Positions 25,972-34,500 of a stretch of 64,000 nucleotides of DNA are shown piece after piece (position 1 is the stretch's first letter; each line of letters starts with the position of its first letter). Below the pieces are notes generated by a model. That model was given only the letters and a program-made list of their open reading frames with translations. It searched no databases and had not been told where the DNA came from. The position numbers were made by a program, and so were the translations under genes. Source of the stretch: an uncultured Mediterranea sp. (GTDB lineage: Bacteria; Bacteroidota; Bacteroidia; Bacteroidales; Bacteroidaceae); assembly GCF_902493215.1 (NCBI RefSeq), contig NZ_CABUOL010000004.1, positions 155,750 through 219,749 on the forward strand. Direction: 5' to 3'.

Positions 25972-26043
25972 CGCTCTTGATTTCAAGACCACGACGCGAA
26001 TAATATGCAGGACTGCCAGGTTAATGGATGTATGTAGCATCAT
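25969..26043 (-). CDS. ilv leader peptide (attenuation), 24 codons
   Basis: Short open frame beginning ATG ATG, 24 codons and a TGA. Eleven residues are Ile, Leu or Val, concentrated in INLAVL and HIIRVVVL just before the end (…KSRA stop). No separate function as a protein is expected: a ribosome stalled at these codons when charged branched-chain tRNAs are scarce would keep the RNA in the antiterminator form. It lies about 50 nt after the predicted transcript start and just before the mutually exclusive hairpins. The second Met (26040) may be the actual start. Confidence 0.82.
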   Translation of the reverse strand: MMLHTSINLAVLHIIRVVVLKSRA

Positions 26044-26102
26044 AAGTTTCTTCTGTTTTTATAAATTGATAAATCGGGTTATCTTTGTTGTTTAACGTGA
26101 TG

Positions 26103-26133
26103 CAAAGGTAAGGGCTTTTTTATAATATCCAAA
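26103..26133 (-). promoter_or_regulatory. Promoter of the ilv operon
   Basis: On the minus strand TTTG (26130-26133) and TACCTTTG (26103-26110) are exactly 19 nt apart. The resulting leader before ilvD is about 225 nt and contains the attenuator. Confidence 0.8.
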
Positions 26134-26304
26134 CAGTTTGAAGAAAAAAATCATATTTTTCTATAGAATCGTAAGAAAAGGGCAAAGAAAAGTCTCCTTT
26201 TATCATCAGAAGCCTGCCAACGGAAGAGCCGGAAACGGCTTCCTGCAGATTCTCACACAGGAGGAAAGACATGCAGTCACGCCGATTTGCCTCGCAATGA
26301 ATCC

Positions 26305-26502
26305 AGCTGATTATCAGCCGAATGCCACTGCAAAACAGCTGCACACCTTTTGCAGTATCGCTGCAAGGCGCTTGCAGCAACTCTGTAAGGGGCTTGCAGT
26401 AACTCTGCAAGGCACTTGCAGTGACTCTGCAAAGGGCTTGCAATATCGCTGCAAGCGGTCTGCAAAAACACGGCAAGCCGCTTGCTGAACGACAGCAAAC
26501 GG
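26305..26502. repeat. Array C: nine 22-bp-period tandem repeat units
   Basis: Units start every 22 bp from 26305 to 26481. The consensus core is CTTGCAGNAACTCTGCAAGG, i.e. the arms TTGCAG and CTGCAA separated by 5 nt, plus a variable tail. The unit at 26481 changes both arms together (TTGCTG and CAGCAA), keeping the dyad. A partial tenth unit follows at 26503. The array occupies the gap between the ilv promoter and the end of the GH2 gene; 26134-26304 shows nothing else recognisable. Open frames of 100 or more codons through the array are a by-product of the stop-free unit. Confidence 0.88.
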
Positions 26503-26535
26503 CTTGCATCAAATATCGGACGGCAGACGGTGGAC

Positions 26536-28656
26536 TTACCAGCCGGCGTGTTCCTTCTTATGTTCGTAGGAGTCGGCCTGGCGTACACGGTCGCCATTGT
26601 AGTTCCATACGATTTCGTCGGTGTATTCCTTGCCATCGGAGGTGATGACGGCCTTGAGCACGTTGCGCCCTTCGGCCAGGGTCACTTTGTCGAAAACGTA
26701 GTGGACATCGGTATAGCCCTTGCGGATGCCTTCCAGCTCCTGGCCGTTCAGGTAGACGCGGGGCGTGCCGAGGTTAGAGTAAACGGTCACGGAAGTCTCC
26801 TTGCGCTCGCGCTCCGTGTTGCGGCGCTGCGTCAGGTAGAGCACAGGTTCCTTGCTCCAGTTGGCCTTGTACCAGTAGAAAGAGTCCTTGCGCGTCTTGC
26901 GGTCGAAGGTAATGAGCCCCTTCATGTTGCGCGCATCCACGCCACCGCGCTTCCACATGGGCACGGCAAAGTCGAACGTATTCCACAGATAGGATGCCAG
27001 GATGTAGGGGTGCTGGGCGATGATGCTCCACTGGTACTCGTGTGTCTTGGTCTGGAAAGTCTCGGGATAGAAGTCGCTGCCCCAGTTCAGGGCGTCGCCC
27101 AGTATCTCCGTCTGATGCTCGATGTTGGCGTCCGCGCCATATTCGGTCAGCATCAGCCGCTGCCAGGGATATTCCTTCTCCATCTTCTCGACCCAGGGCT
27201 TGATGTCCTGTATCTTCTTCTCGTACCAGCCGAAGTAGCGGTTCATGCCCTGTATGTCGGTATTCTCGTTGACGGGATGCTCCACATGGCCGTAGCCGTT
27301 GACGGCCACCGTATAGCGGTCGGGGTCCTCGAGCTTGCAGAGTTCGTGGACAGACTGCGTAAGCGCCGCCGTATAGCCGTGCGGATGATAGACTTCGTTA
27401 TGGATGCCCCACACATAGATGGAGGGGTGGTTGAAGCTCTGACGTATCAGCTCGCGCATCTGCTGGTGTACGTTGTCCCACTCCTGCCCCGTGACGCGGT
27501 TCACGAAAGGAATCTCGGCCCAGATGACGAGGCCCAGCGTATCGCAACGCGAGTAAATGTAGTCCGACTGCTGGTAGTGGGCGAAGCGCACGGTCGTGGC
27601 TCCCACCTCCATAATCTGTGCCAAGTCGAAGTCGTGCTCCTTATTGGTCAGCGCGCTGCCCAATCCCCACCAGTCCTGATGGCGGGTAACGCCGTACATG
27701 GGATACTTCTTGCCGTTCAGGAAGAAGCCCTTGCCGGCTATGGCTTCGTACTTGCGCAAGCCCAGAGGCTGCACCACCTCGTCGATGACCTGCCCGTCCT
27801 GCTTCAGGCGAGACACCACCTTATAAAGATAAGGGTCCTCGCGTCCCTGCCACAAATGGGGATTGCTGATCTTGAAATGGGAGACATAACTCTGCACACC
27901 CTGAGGTGTCAGGTCGAAAGACTGGCGATGCGTCTTGACCAGCTTGCCTTCGCGGGTATAGATGGCATTCTCCAGCTCCAAAGGAACCGGCGCCAGCGTG
28001 GCATTGTCCAGCTTCACCTTGACAGACACCTCGGCCGACTTCTTCGATACATTCTTCTGCGTGATGTACACACCTGGCGATGCGCAGTCGTTCACCACGA
28101 TGTTGCAAGGCTCGGTCACCACCAGCCACACGGGACGGTAGATGCCGCCATAGACACCGAACAGGCCGTGGTTGACCGGTATCACGTCGGGCCGCGCCGT
28201 ATTGTCGGCCTTCACCACGATTTCATTCTCCTCACCATACTTGACCTGTGAGCCGATTTCGCAGACGAAAGCCGAATAGGCCCCCTTGTGCGTCCCCACC
28301 AGATAGCCGTTGACATAGACCTCGGCACACGAGCCTACGCCCTCGAAGCGCAGGAAGATGCGCTTGCCTTCCAGCGACTTGGGGAAGACATGCTGTTTCC
28401 GATAATAGGCCACGCCGGCATAGAAGCTGTTGGTCTTCTTCTGCATGTCGTCCGCATTCCAGGTGTGGGGCACGGTCACCTTCTCCCAGTCGGCATTCCA
28501 CTTGGCCGCCATCTGCATGGCATCCGCCGCAAACGGCCCTTTCTTGAATTCCCATCCGTCGTTGAACGACGTCACATCGCGGGCTTCCGCCTTCAGCGCA
28601 AAGCCCAGCAAGCATGCCAGCAATACAGCCGGCAAAAACATACACCGTTTCTTCAT
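26536..28656 (-). CDS. Glycoside hydrolase family 2 enzyme, secreted
   Basis: About 706 residues with a signal peptide (MKKRCMFLPAVLLACLLGFA). N-terminal jelly-roll sugar-binding domain (FNDGWEFKKG through WLVVTEPC), an Ig-like domain, then the TIM barrel with the acid/base Glu at about 421 (HNEV) and the nucleophile Glu at about 505 (TEYGAD), and a C-terminal beta domain. Family members are beta-galactosidases, glucuronidases or mannosidases; the exact activity is not clear. It follows the GH105 gene almost immediately, so cotranscription is likely. Upstream Met codons (28680, 28674) are alternatives. Confidence 0.87.
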   Translation of the reverse strand: MKKRCMFLPAVLLACLLGFALKAEARDVTSFNDGWEFKKGPFAADAMQMAAKWNADWEKVTVPHTWNADDMQKKTNSFYAGVAYYRKQHVFPKSLEGKRIFLRFEGVGSCAEVYVNGYLVGTHKGAYSAFVCEIGSQVKYGEENEIVVKADNTARPDVIPVNHGLFGVYGGIYRPVWLVVTEPCNIVVNDCASPGVYITQKNVSKKSAEVSVKVKLDNATLAPVPLELENAIYTREGKLVKTHRQSFDLTPQGVQSYVSHFKISNPHLWQGREDPYLYKVVSRLKQDGQVIDEVVQPLGLRKYEAIAGKGFFLNGKKYPMYGVTRHQDWWGLGSALTNKEHDFDLAQIMEVGATTVRFAHYQQSDYIYSRCDTLGLVIWAEIPFVNRVTGQEWDNVHQQMRELIRQSFNHPSIYVWGIHNEVYHPHGYTAALTQSVHELCKLEDPDRYTVAVNGYGHVEHPVNENTDIQGMNRYFGWYEKKIQDIKPWVEKMEKEYPWQRLMLTEYGADANIEHQTEILGDALNWGSDFYPETFQTKTHEYQWSIIAQHPYILASYLWNTFDFAVPMWKRGGVDARNMKGLITFDRKTRKDSFYWYKANWSKEPVLYLTQRRNTERERKETSVTVYSNLGTPRVYLNGQELEGIRKGYTDVHYVFDKVTLAEGRNVLKAVITSDGKEYTDEIVWNYNGDRVRQADSYEHKKEHAGW

Positions 28657-28683
28657 ATTATCTTTGCTTTTCATGATCATCGG

Positions 28684-29805
28684 TTACTGAGCGGCTGCCA
28701 AACGATACACCTGACATCCGGCCATCAGGAAAGCCCCCACTCCATAGACCTCGGTCATGTCGCGGGTCACTTTGCGCGGATCGGCTCCGATGGGTTGCAC
28801 ATAGCCCAGCTTGCCGTCGGCATCGACTGCATCGACCAATGCCTTCCAGCCCTTTGCAACGACGGGCAGGAAGGTATCCTTGTCGAGCAAACCTTCATTG
28901 ATGCCGTAAGCCAGCGCATAGACAACAAAGCCTGTGGCACTCGTTTCGGGCGAAGGATAGGATTCGGGATCGAGCAGGCTGGCATGCCAATAGCCGTCGG
29001 GGCTCTGCAAACCGGCCACACGGGTAGCCAGCGTCACAAACAGATCCTGATAGAATTTGCGCGAAGGTTCGTCAACGGGAAGCGCCTGGAGGATTTCGGA
29101 CAATCCGCCCAGCACCCAACCGTTGCCGCGTCCCCAGAATACCTTCTTGCCATTGGCCTCGCGCTTGTCGAAGTAACGGCGGTCGCGGTAGAACAGCTGT
29201 TCTTCCTTGTCGAACAGGTAGTCGTAGGTAGCCTTATATTCCCGGTTCAGGAAGTCCAGGTATTTCTTGTTGAGCGTCTGTGCATAGAGTTTGGCATAGA
29301 CCGGCGGCGCCATGAAGAGCGCATCGCACCACGACCAGCGGCTCAATGTCTCTATGTGTCCGTAGTCCAGTTCCAACGTCGTCTCGGGCAGATTGTCCAC
29401 CACCCAGTTGGCACGCGCCATCACAGGGGCTATCATCTTTATCTCGCCATACTTCCGGTAGAGGTCGATGAAAGGCTGCCCCACGGCGATGAAGTCGGCG
29501 TGATACATCCACTTGCCCATCTGGAAATGGTTCCTCCGGCCGATGCGGAGCAGCCATTTGTAATACGAGCTGTCGCCGTCTTCCCTTTCCGCCAGCTCGG
29601 CCCAGTCTATCATGCCCATATAGAGGGCGGCGTGTGTCCAGTCCAGGTCATCGTGCTCGGCCCCTTTGTTGGGATTGGCGATCTGCCAGTCGGCCACCCG
29701 CTTCATCCAGGCCTTCACTTCAGCTTTGTCGAATTTCGGCTGAGCCACCATCTGCAAGGTGGCGGCCAGCCAGAACATTGTGTACAAACAAATCTTTTTC
29801 ATCAT
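28684..29805 (-). CDS. GH105 unsaturated uronyl hydrolase
   Basis: 373 residues with a signal peptide ending near VAQ. The (alpha/alpha)6-barrel signature includes YGHIETLSRWSWCDALFMAPP with the likely catalytic Asp161, and GRGNGWVLGGLSEIL and SATGFVVYALAYGI. GH105 enzymes remove unsaturated galacturonyl or glucuronyl residues left by polysaccharide lyases. No lyase is encoded in this window. Operon with the GH2 gene; a perfect 19-bp dyad lies upstream. Confidence 0.88.
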   Translation of the reverse strand: MMKKICLYTMFWLAATLQMVAQPKFDKAEVKAWMKRVADWQIANPNKGAEHDDLDWTHAALYMGMIDWAELAEREDGDSSYYKWLLRIGRRNHFQMGKWMYHADFIAVGQPFIDLYRKYGEIKMIAPVMARANWVVDNLPETTLELDYGHIETLSRWSWCDALFMAPPVYAKLYAQTLNKKYLDFLNREYKATYDYLFDKEEQLFYRDRRYFDKREANGKKVFWGRGNGWVLGGLSEILQALPVDEPSRKFYQDLFVTLATRVAGLQSPDGYWHASLLDPESYPSPETSATGFVVYALAYGINEGLLDKDTFLPVVAKGWKALVDAVDADGKLGYVQPIGADPRKVTRDMTEVYGVGAFLMAGCQVYRLAAAQ

Positions 29806-29846
29806 ACCTATTGTTTTCCTTATCAGTTATCAATACGTTTATTTCC

Positions 29847-29865
29847 GTTTCACGCCGTGTGAAAC
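29847..29865. promoter_or_regulatory. Perfect 19-bp dyad upstream of the GH105-GH2 pair
   Basis: GTTTCAC and GTGAAAC separated by GCCGT, 41 bp before the GH105 start codon. A candidate binding site for a dimeric regulator. It does not resemble the TTACTC sites of the other PUL promoters, so this pair may be controlled separately. Confidence 0.45.
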
Positions 29866-29962
29866 ATACATCTATTATATATAATATCAGGTTAGAAGTT
29901 TTTTTCTTACAGTATCGGACCGGATACACGGCCCCGCCTTCATGGCGGGGACATATCAGCAT

Positions 29963-30006
29963 TAGTACGAGCGGCGTACTAATCCAGTACGGGCGGCGCA
30001 TCAGGT
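29963..30006. repeat. Possible two-unit 22-bp repeat beside the GH29 gene end
   Basis: Two neighbouring 22-bp units (29963-29984 and 29985-30006) share AGTACGRGCGGCG; the first holds the dyad AGTACG/CGTACT. The second overlaps the last codons of the fucosidase gene. A CCCCGCC/GGCGGGG hairpin (29931-29950) lies next to it and may serve as its terminator stem, although no T-run follows. Only two units, so membership of the 22-bp class is tentative. Confidence 0.4.
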
Positions 30007-31443
30007 AAGGGCGTCACGGTACTTGTCCGTTCCAGCCGTTTTTTCTTTCGTCTCGAGCTTGATGACAAAAGGCTCGCCCGGGTCTTTGGCCGGCATGTCT
30101 ACATTGTATTCGTTACGGGCCGTCTCGGTCACTTTCACTTCCTGCCCACCGTTCACGGTCACAGCCTTGACCACCTCGGTACCCGCAGGAGTCTTTACCA
30201 CCAGATGTTTGGAGTAAGGAGGATTGAACACAACCATATACACATCCTTGCCCTTGCGGGTGTAATATCCCCACGCCTGCTTCTCCCAGCCGGAATAGTC
30301 GCAGCCATAGATGCACTCGCCATACTTCTTCATCCAGCGACCGATGCTTTCTGCCAGCTGTTTCTCTTCGGGACGGAAATCACCGTCGGGCTGGGGGCCG
30401 AAGTTCACCACCATGTTACCTCCCATCGAAACGGCATGAACGATTCGTTCCAGCACCTCCAGAGGCGTCTTCACATAGCTCAACGTCCAGTCCTTGTGAT
30501 ACCCCCACTGGTTTTCAGGCACGGTCATGCAGGCTTCCCAGTCCCAGCGAGTCACCTTCAGGTCCTTCACCGGATCGGGCAGACGACGCTCGTACCCCGA
30601 TTCGTAGTCGCCCATCAGATGCCCGTTGCTGTCGAAATGGCGTTTGCCATAGTCATCGGCACGCAGACGGCTGTTGATGGTAACGCCCGGCACCAGTTCC
30701 TTCAGCATCTTCTCCACATGAGCCGTCCACCAGCCGTTCTTCTTGATGCTGGCATCCCATGTCCCGTCGAACCAGAAGTCCTTGACGGTGGGATAGCGGG
30801 TAGCCAGTTCCTTCAGCTGGTTGTCCGTAAATTCCAGGAAACGGCTGAACGCCTCCTCGTCCTCCTTCGACTTGATGTCGTAGCGATAGTCAGGATGACT
30901 CCAGTCCATTACCGAAAAATAGAAATGCACGTCGATGCCTTCATCGTTATAAGCCTTCACCAGTTCGCCCAAAATATCTTTCTTATAAGGCGTATTGGCA
31001 ACCGTATATTTCGTGTATTTGCTGGGCCAGAGACAGAAACCTTCGTGGTGCTTGGTGGTAATCTTCACATACTTCACCCCCATCTGCCTGGCCATCTTCG
31101 CCCAAGCCCTGGCGTCGAAGTTCTGCGGATTCCACTGGTCCATCAGTTTCATCCACTCGTCCGACGGCACCTTCGCCCATGACTTCAGCCATTCGGCAGC
31201 ACCGTTATACACTTTTCCGTTCCATTCTCCACCGGGAATGGCATAAAGTCCCCAATGGATAAAAGCCCCCAAGCGGTTGTCGCGGAACTTCTGCATGGCG
31301 GCATCACTACGTTTCCCCAAGCGATCGGCCCCGTACTTCAGGGGGATTTCCTGGTCGGCGGGTAATGGTTTCTGCTGGCTCCAAACAGGACAAGATACGG
31401 ACAGCAAGAAACCCACAAATGCAATCTGCAAAATTCTATTCAT
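30001..31443 (-). CDS. GH29 alpha-L-fucosidase, secreted
   Basis: 480 residues with a signal peptide (…LLSVSCPVWSQ). GH29 hallmarks: LGAFIHWGLYAIPGGEW, YVKITTKHHEGFCLWPSKYT, and the nucleophile segment DFWFDGTWD (Asp about 226), with GGNMVVNFGPQPDG further on. Removes terminal alpha-L-fucose. Its promoter carries the paired TTACTC elements shared with susC and the HzsA-like gene, which places it in the same regulon although it is on a separate transcript next to the hybrid regulator. Confidence 0.9.
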   Translation of the reverse strand: MNRILQIAFVGFLLSVSCPVWSQQKPLPADQEIPLKYGADRLGKRSDAAMQKFRDNRLGAFIHWGLYAIPGGEWNGKVYNGAAEWLKSWAKVPSDEWMKLMDQWNPQNFDARAWAKMARQMGVKYVKITTKHHEGFCLWPSKYTKYTVANTPYKKDILGELVKAYNDEGIDVHFYFSVMDWSHPDYRYDIKSKEDEEAFSRFLEFTDNQLKELATRYPTVKDFWFDGTWDASIKKNGWWTAHVEKMLKELVPGVTINSRLRADDYGKRHFDSNGHLMGDYESGYERRLPDPVKDLKVTRWDWEACMTVPENQWGYHKDWTLSYVKTPLEVLERIVHAVSMGGNMVVNFGPQPDGDFRPEEKQLAESIGRWMKKYGECIYGCDYSGWEKQAWGYYTRKGKDVYMVVFNPPYSKHLVVKTPAGTEVVKAVTVNGGQEVKVTETARNEYNVDMPAKDPGEPFVIKLETKEKTAGTDKYRDALT

Positions 31444-31468
31444 AATTAACGTATCATATAAAGTGATG

Positions 31469-31529
31469 CAAAAGAAGGCATTTCAATCCATATCGTCTTA
31501 CTCAAATCCACTTTATTCTTACTCAAATC
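31469..31529 (-). promoter_or_regulatory. GH29 promoter with paired TTACTC operator
   Basis: Direct repeats TTACTCAAATC at 31498-31508 and 31519-31529 (21 bp start to start, plus-strand reading). On the minus strand a -7-like element TTCTTTTG lies at 31469-31476, 21 nt from the nearer repeat. The same spacing is seen at the susC and HzsA-like promoters. A candidate binding site for the AraC-type output domain of the adjacent hybrid regulator. Confidence 0.72.
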
Positions 31530-31560
31530 GACAAAAAAAGTATAACATACGCTTTTCCAA

Positions 31561-34500
31561 TCACTTATCCGAAGGTTTCTTATGCTTGGATGCAAACGAA
31601 GTCGGTGTTTCCCCAAAGACTTTCTTGAACGCATTGGTAAAGTAAGCCTGGCTTTCGATGCCGACCTGGGCCATCACTTCGCGCATAGTCAAATCCTCTT
31701 CAATAATCAGACGGGCAGCCTTACGCAGACGGCAATTCAACACAAACTCTACAACCGACTTTCCCGTCAGCCCCTTCACCTTGGAGTACAATTTGCTACG
31801 GCTCATCCCCAATTCCTCTGCAATCCGGTTGACATCCAGTTGCGAGCAATCCATGTGCGCCTCTACATAATCAATAAACATTTTCAAGAACTTGTTGTCC
31901 TGCTCGTTGGTAACCAGCTCACTACTGTCTGCATAATAATTTTTGGCATAATGTTCCTTCAGCTGTTGGCGGTTACGGAAGATATTGAGCAACGAAAGCT
32001 TCAGGTAAGTCAAATCGACCGGCTTCTCAAAATACAAGTCTGCCCCCGAATCCACTCCTTCCAGTTTGCTCTCCAAACTGGTTTTGGCCGTCAACAACAC
32101 AACAGGAATATGCGAGGTATTCAAATCGTTCTTGATGTCATTGCACAACGATACACCGTCTTTATTGGGCATCATAATATCACTGATTACCAGATCGAAG
32201 TCCATGTTTTCCATCCGCTTCAGCGCGACCAGTCCGTCTTCGGCCTGTATCACCAGAAACTCATCGGCCAGCGACTCGGCGATCAGCGCCCGCAAGTCTG
32301 CATTGTCTTCCACCAAAAGGATTTTCTTCTTGTTTTCGTTCTGCAAACGCTCTTCCACGTGTTCAACCACATTACCTATTTTTCCCTCATCCGGTTGCTC
32401 GCCAACGACCTCATCGGGAGTTTCCACCGGCAGCTTTTTGAAATCCGTTTCATGGAACACTTCCGCATCCAAAGGCAGGCGTACAACCATGTCCGTACCT
32501 TTATCCCGTTCACTATAGATTGTGACATCTCCCTTCTGCAACAAGACAAGGCTCTTGACCAAAGCCAATCCGATGCCTGTACCCAGATGCGAATCGGCGT
32601 TCACCGTATTCACTTTGTAGAATCGCTCGAACACGCTGCTGATCGATTCTCCGGAAATGCCGACTCCCGTATCGCTCACAACCAGCGAATAGTACCGGCC
32701 CGCACAATTGCCCACGGTAAAGCTGTTTTTATATTGGGACACAAAAGCCGTCCCTTCATTCAACGTCTTCAAGCAGATGGTCCCCTTCCCTCTCGTATAC
32801 TTGAAAGAATTGTTCAGCAAGTTCATGACAATCTTCTCCACAATGTTCCGGTCGGCATATATCGAAGGAGCAAGGGATTTGTCACACTCGACTCTGAAAT
32901 CTATCTCCCGCTCCCTGGCATAATCCACGAAATCATTGCTGATGTCCGCTACCATCCGGTTGATGTCCAACGGCTCCAACTCCAGTTTCATCATTCCATT
33001 TTCCACCGTACGGAAGTCCATCAGCTCATTTACCAGATTCAGCAATCGTTGTACGTTGCCATTCAGAATACGATAGTAATACTCTTTCAGGCCCTCACGC
33101 CTCAACTTGTCCAAAGCAGCCAGAATCAACGACAGAGGCGTGCGGAAGTCGTGCGAAATGTTGGTGAAGAAACGGAGCTGGGCCTGATGAATCTGCTCCT
33201 TCTTGTCGCGCTCCAAGCTTTCCTGATAGAGCAACAACTTGAACCGTTTCTTTTCTGAATAATGCCGGTAAACCGCATAAACGCCGGCGGAGAACACCAG
33301 GAAATACAGGACGTATGCCGGCCAGCTGAACCAGGGGGCTACCTTCCGTATGACCTTGACAACAGTAGGCGCGTCGCTCCACACTCCATCATTGTTGGCC
33401 GCGTAAACCTCAAACCAGTAAACGCCGGCCGGCACCTTCGAATACATGGCCGTGCGGTTCTGCGCATCCACCGTAATCCATGTATCATTGTATCCGCGCA
33501 AACGATACTTGAAGCGGTTCTTCTCCGGAATATGATAACTATCCGAAGAAAACTGGAAACCAAAATTGGTCTGGTCATAGGCCAAGACAACCTCGCGAAC
33601 CGAATCCTTCAGCACATAATCCGGACGCACCACCTCATGGTCGATATAAAAATTGGAAATCAGCGCCTTAGGTTTATAGGCATTATATGATATTTTTTTA
33701 GGGTCTACACAGGTAAAGCCGTTCGTGCCGCCAAAATAAAGTTTACCGTCCATGCCCTTCATGGAAGCCAGCGGATAATACACCTGCCCCTGCGTATTTT
33801 CGCCTTCATCAAAACGTGCCAGATGATTGCTCGCTATGTGATAACAATAAAGCCCGTCGTCAGTACCCATCCAGATGTTTCCGTCGTCATAACACAACGT
33901 ATAAACAGAATAAATATTACGCTGCAATACATCCTTCATCGGATGAAATTCCGACGTATTGACATCATACTTCACCAGCCCGTTTCCTATCGTGCCAATC
34001 CAAATATTGCCCGAATCGTCCAAACAGAAGGTAAACAAGCCCAGATAAATGGAATCGGCCGGCATCTTCTTTTCCACCTGGCGCGTATGGATATCCAGAC
34101 AATAAAGCGCTTCGTTGCTGATAGCCCATAACTTGTTTTCACCCTGGCGCTGGATATCAAACAGATAATCCGATGTCTTATCCAGTTCATAATGCGTGAA
34201 CAACCGGTCGTGGAATGAAAAAAATGATACCACAGGCTTCTGATATTGATAGGCGACCCACAAACCGGAATCGGCCTCCAGGATGGTTTTCCTGATATCA
34301 TCGGCAAGCAACGACCGCTTGTCATTCTTGGCATGCCGATAGCGAACAAGCCGCCGCTGCCTGACATCATACATTCCCAACCCTTCTCTGAAAGTTGAAA
34401 TCCATAAATTCTGCTCAGGGTCCGTAACCAAAGACTTTATATTGCGAAAGTCCGTACCGTTCCATGGGGAAAAAGAAGAAATCTGTCCTGTCGACTTGTC

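Noticed and set aside
26305..26502. CRISPR array
   Set aside because: No unique spacers between repeats, 22-bp head-to-tail units and no cas genes nearby.
26120..26512. 130-codon minus-strand frame and overlapping frames in two other phases through array C, with a repeated LQ..CKPL-like pattern
   Set aside because: Open in several frames at once because a 22-bp stop-free unit is open in all three phases; the same pattern in shifted frames argues against a protein.
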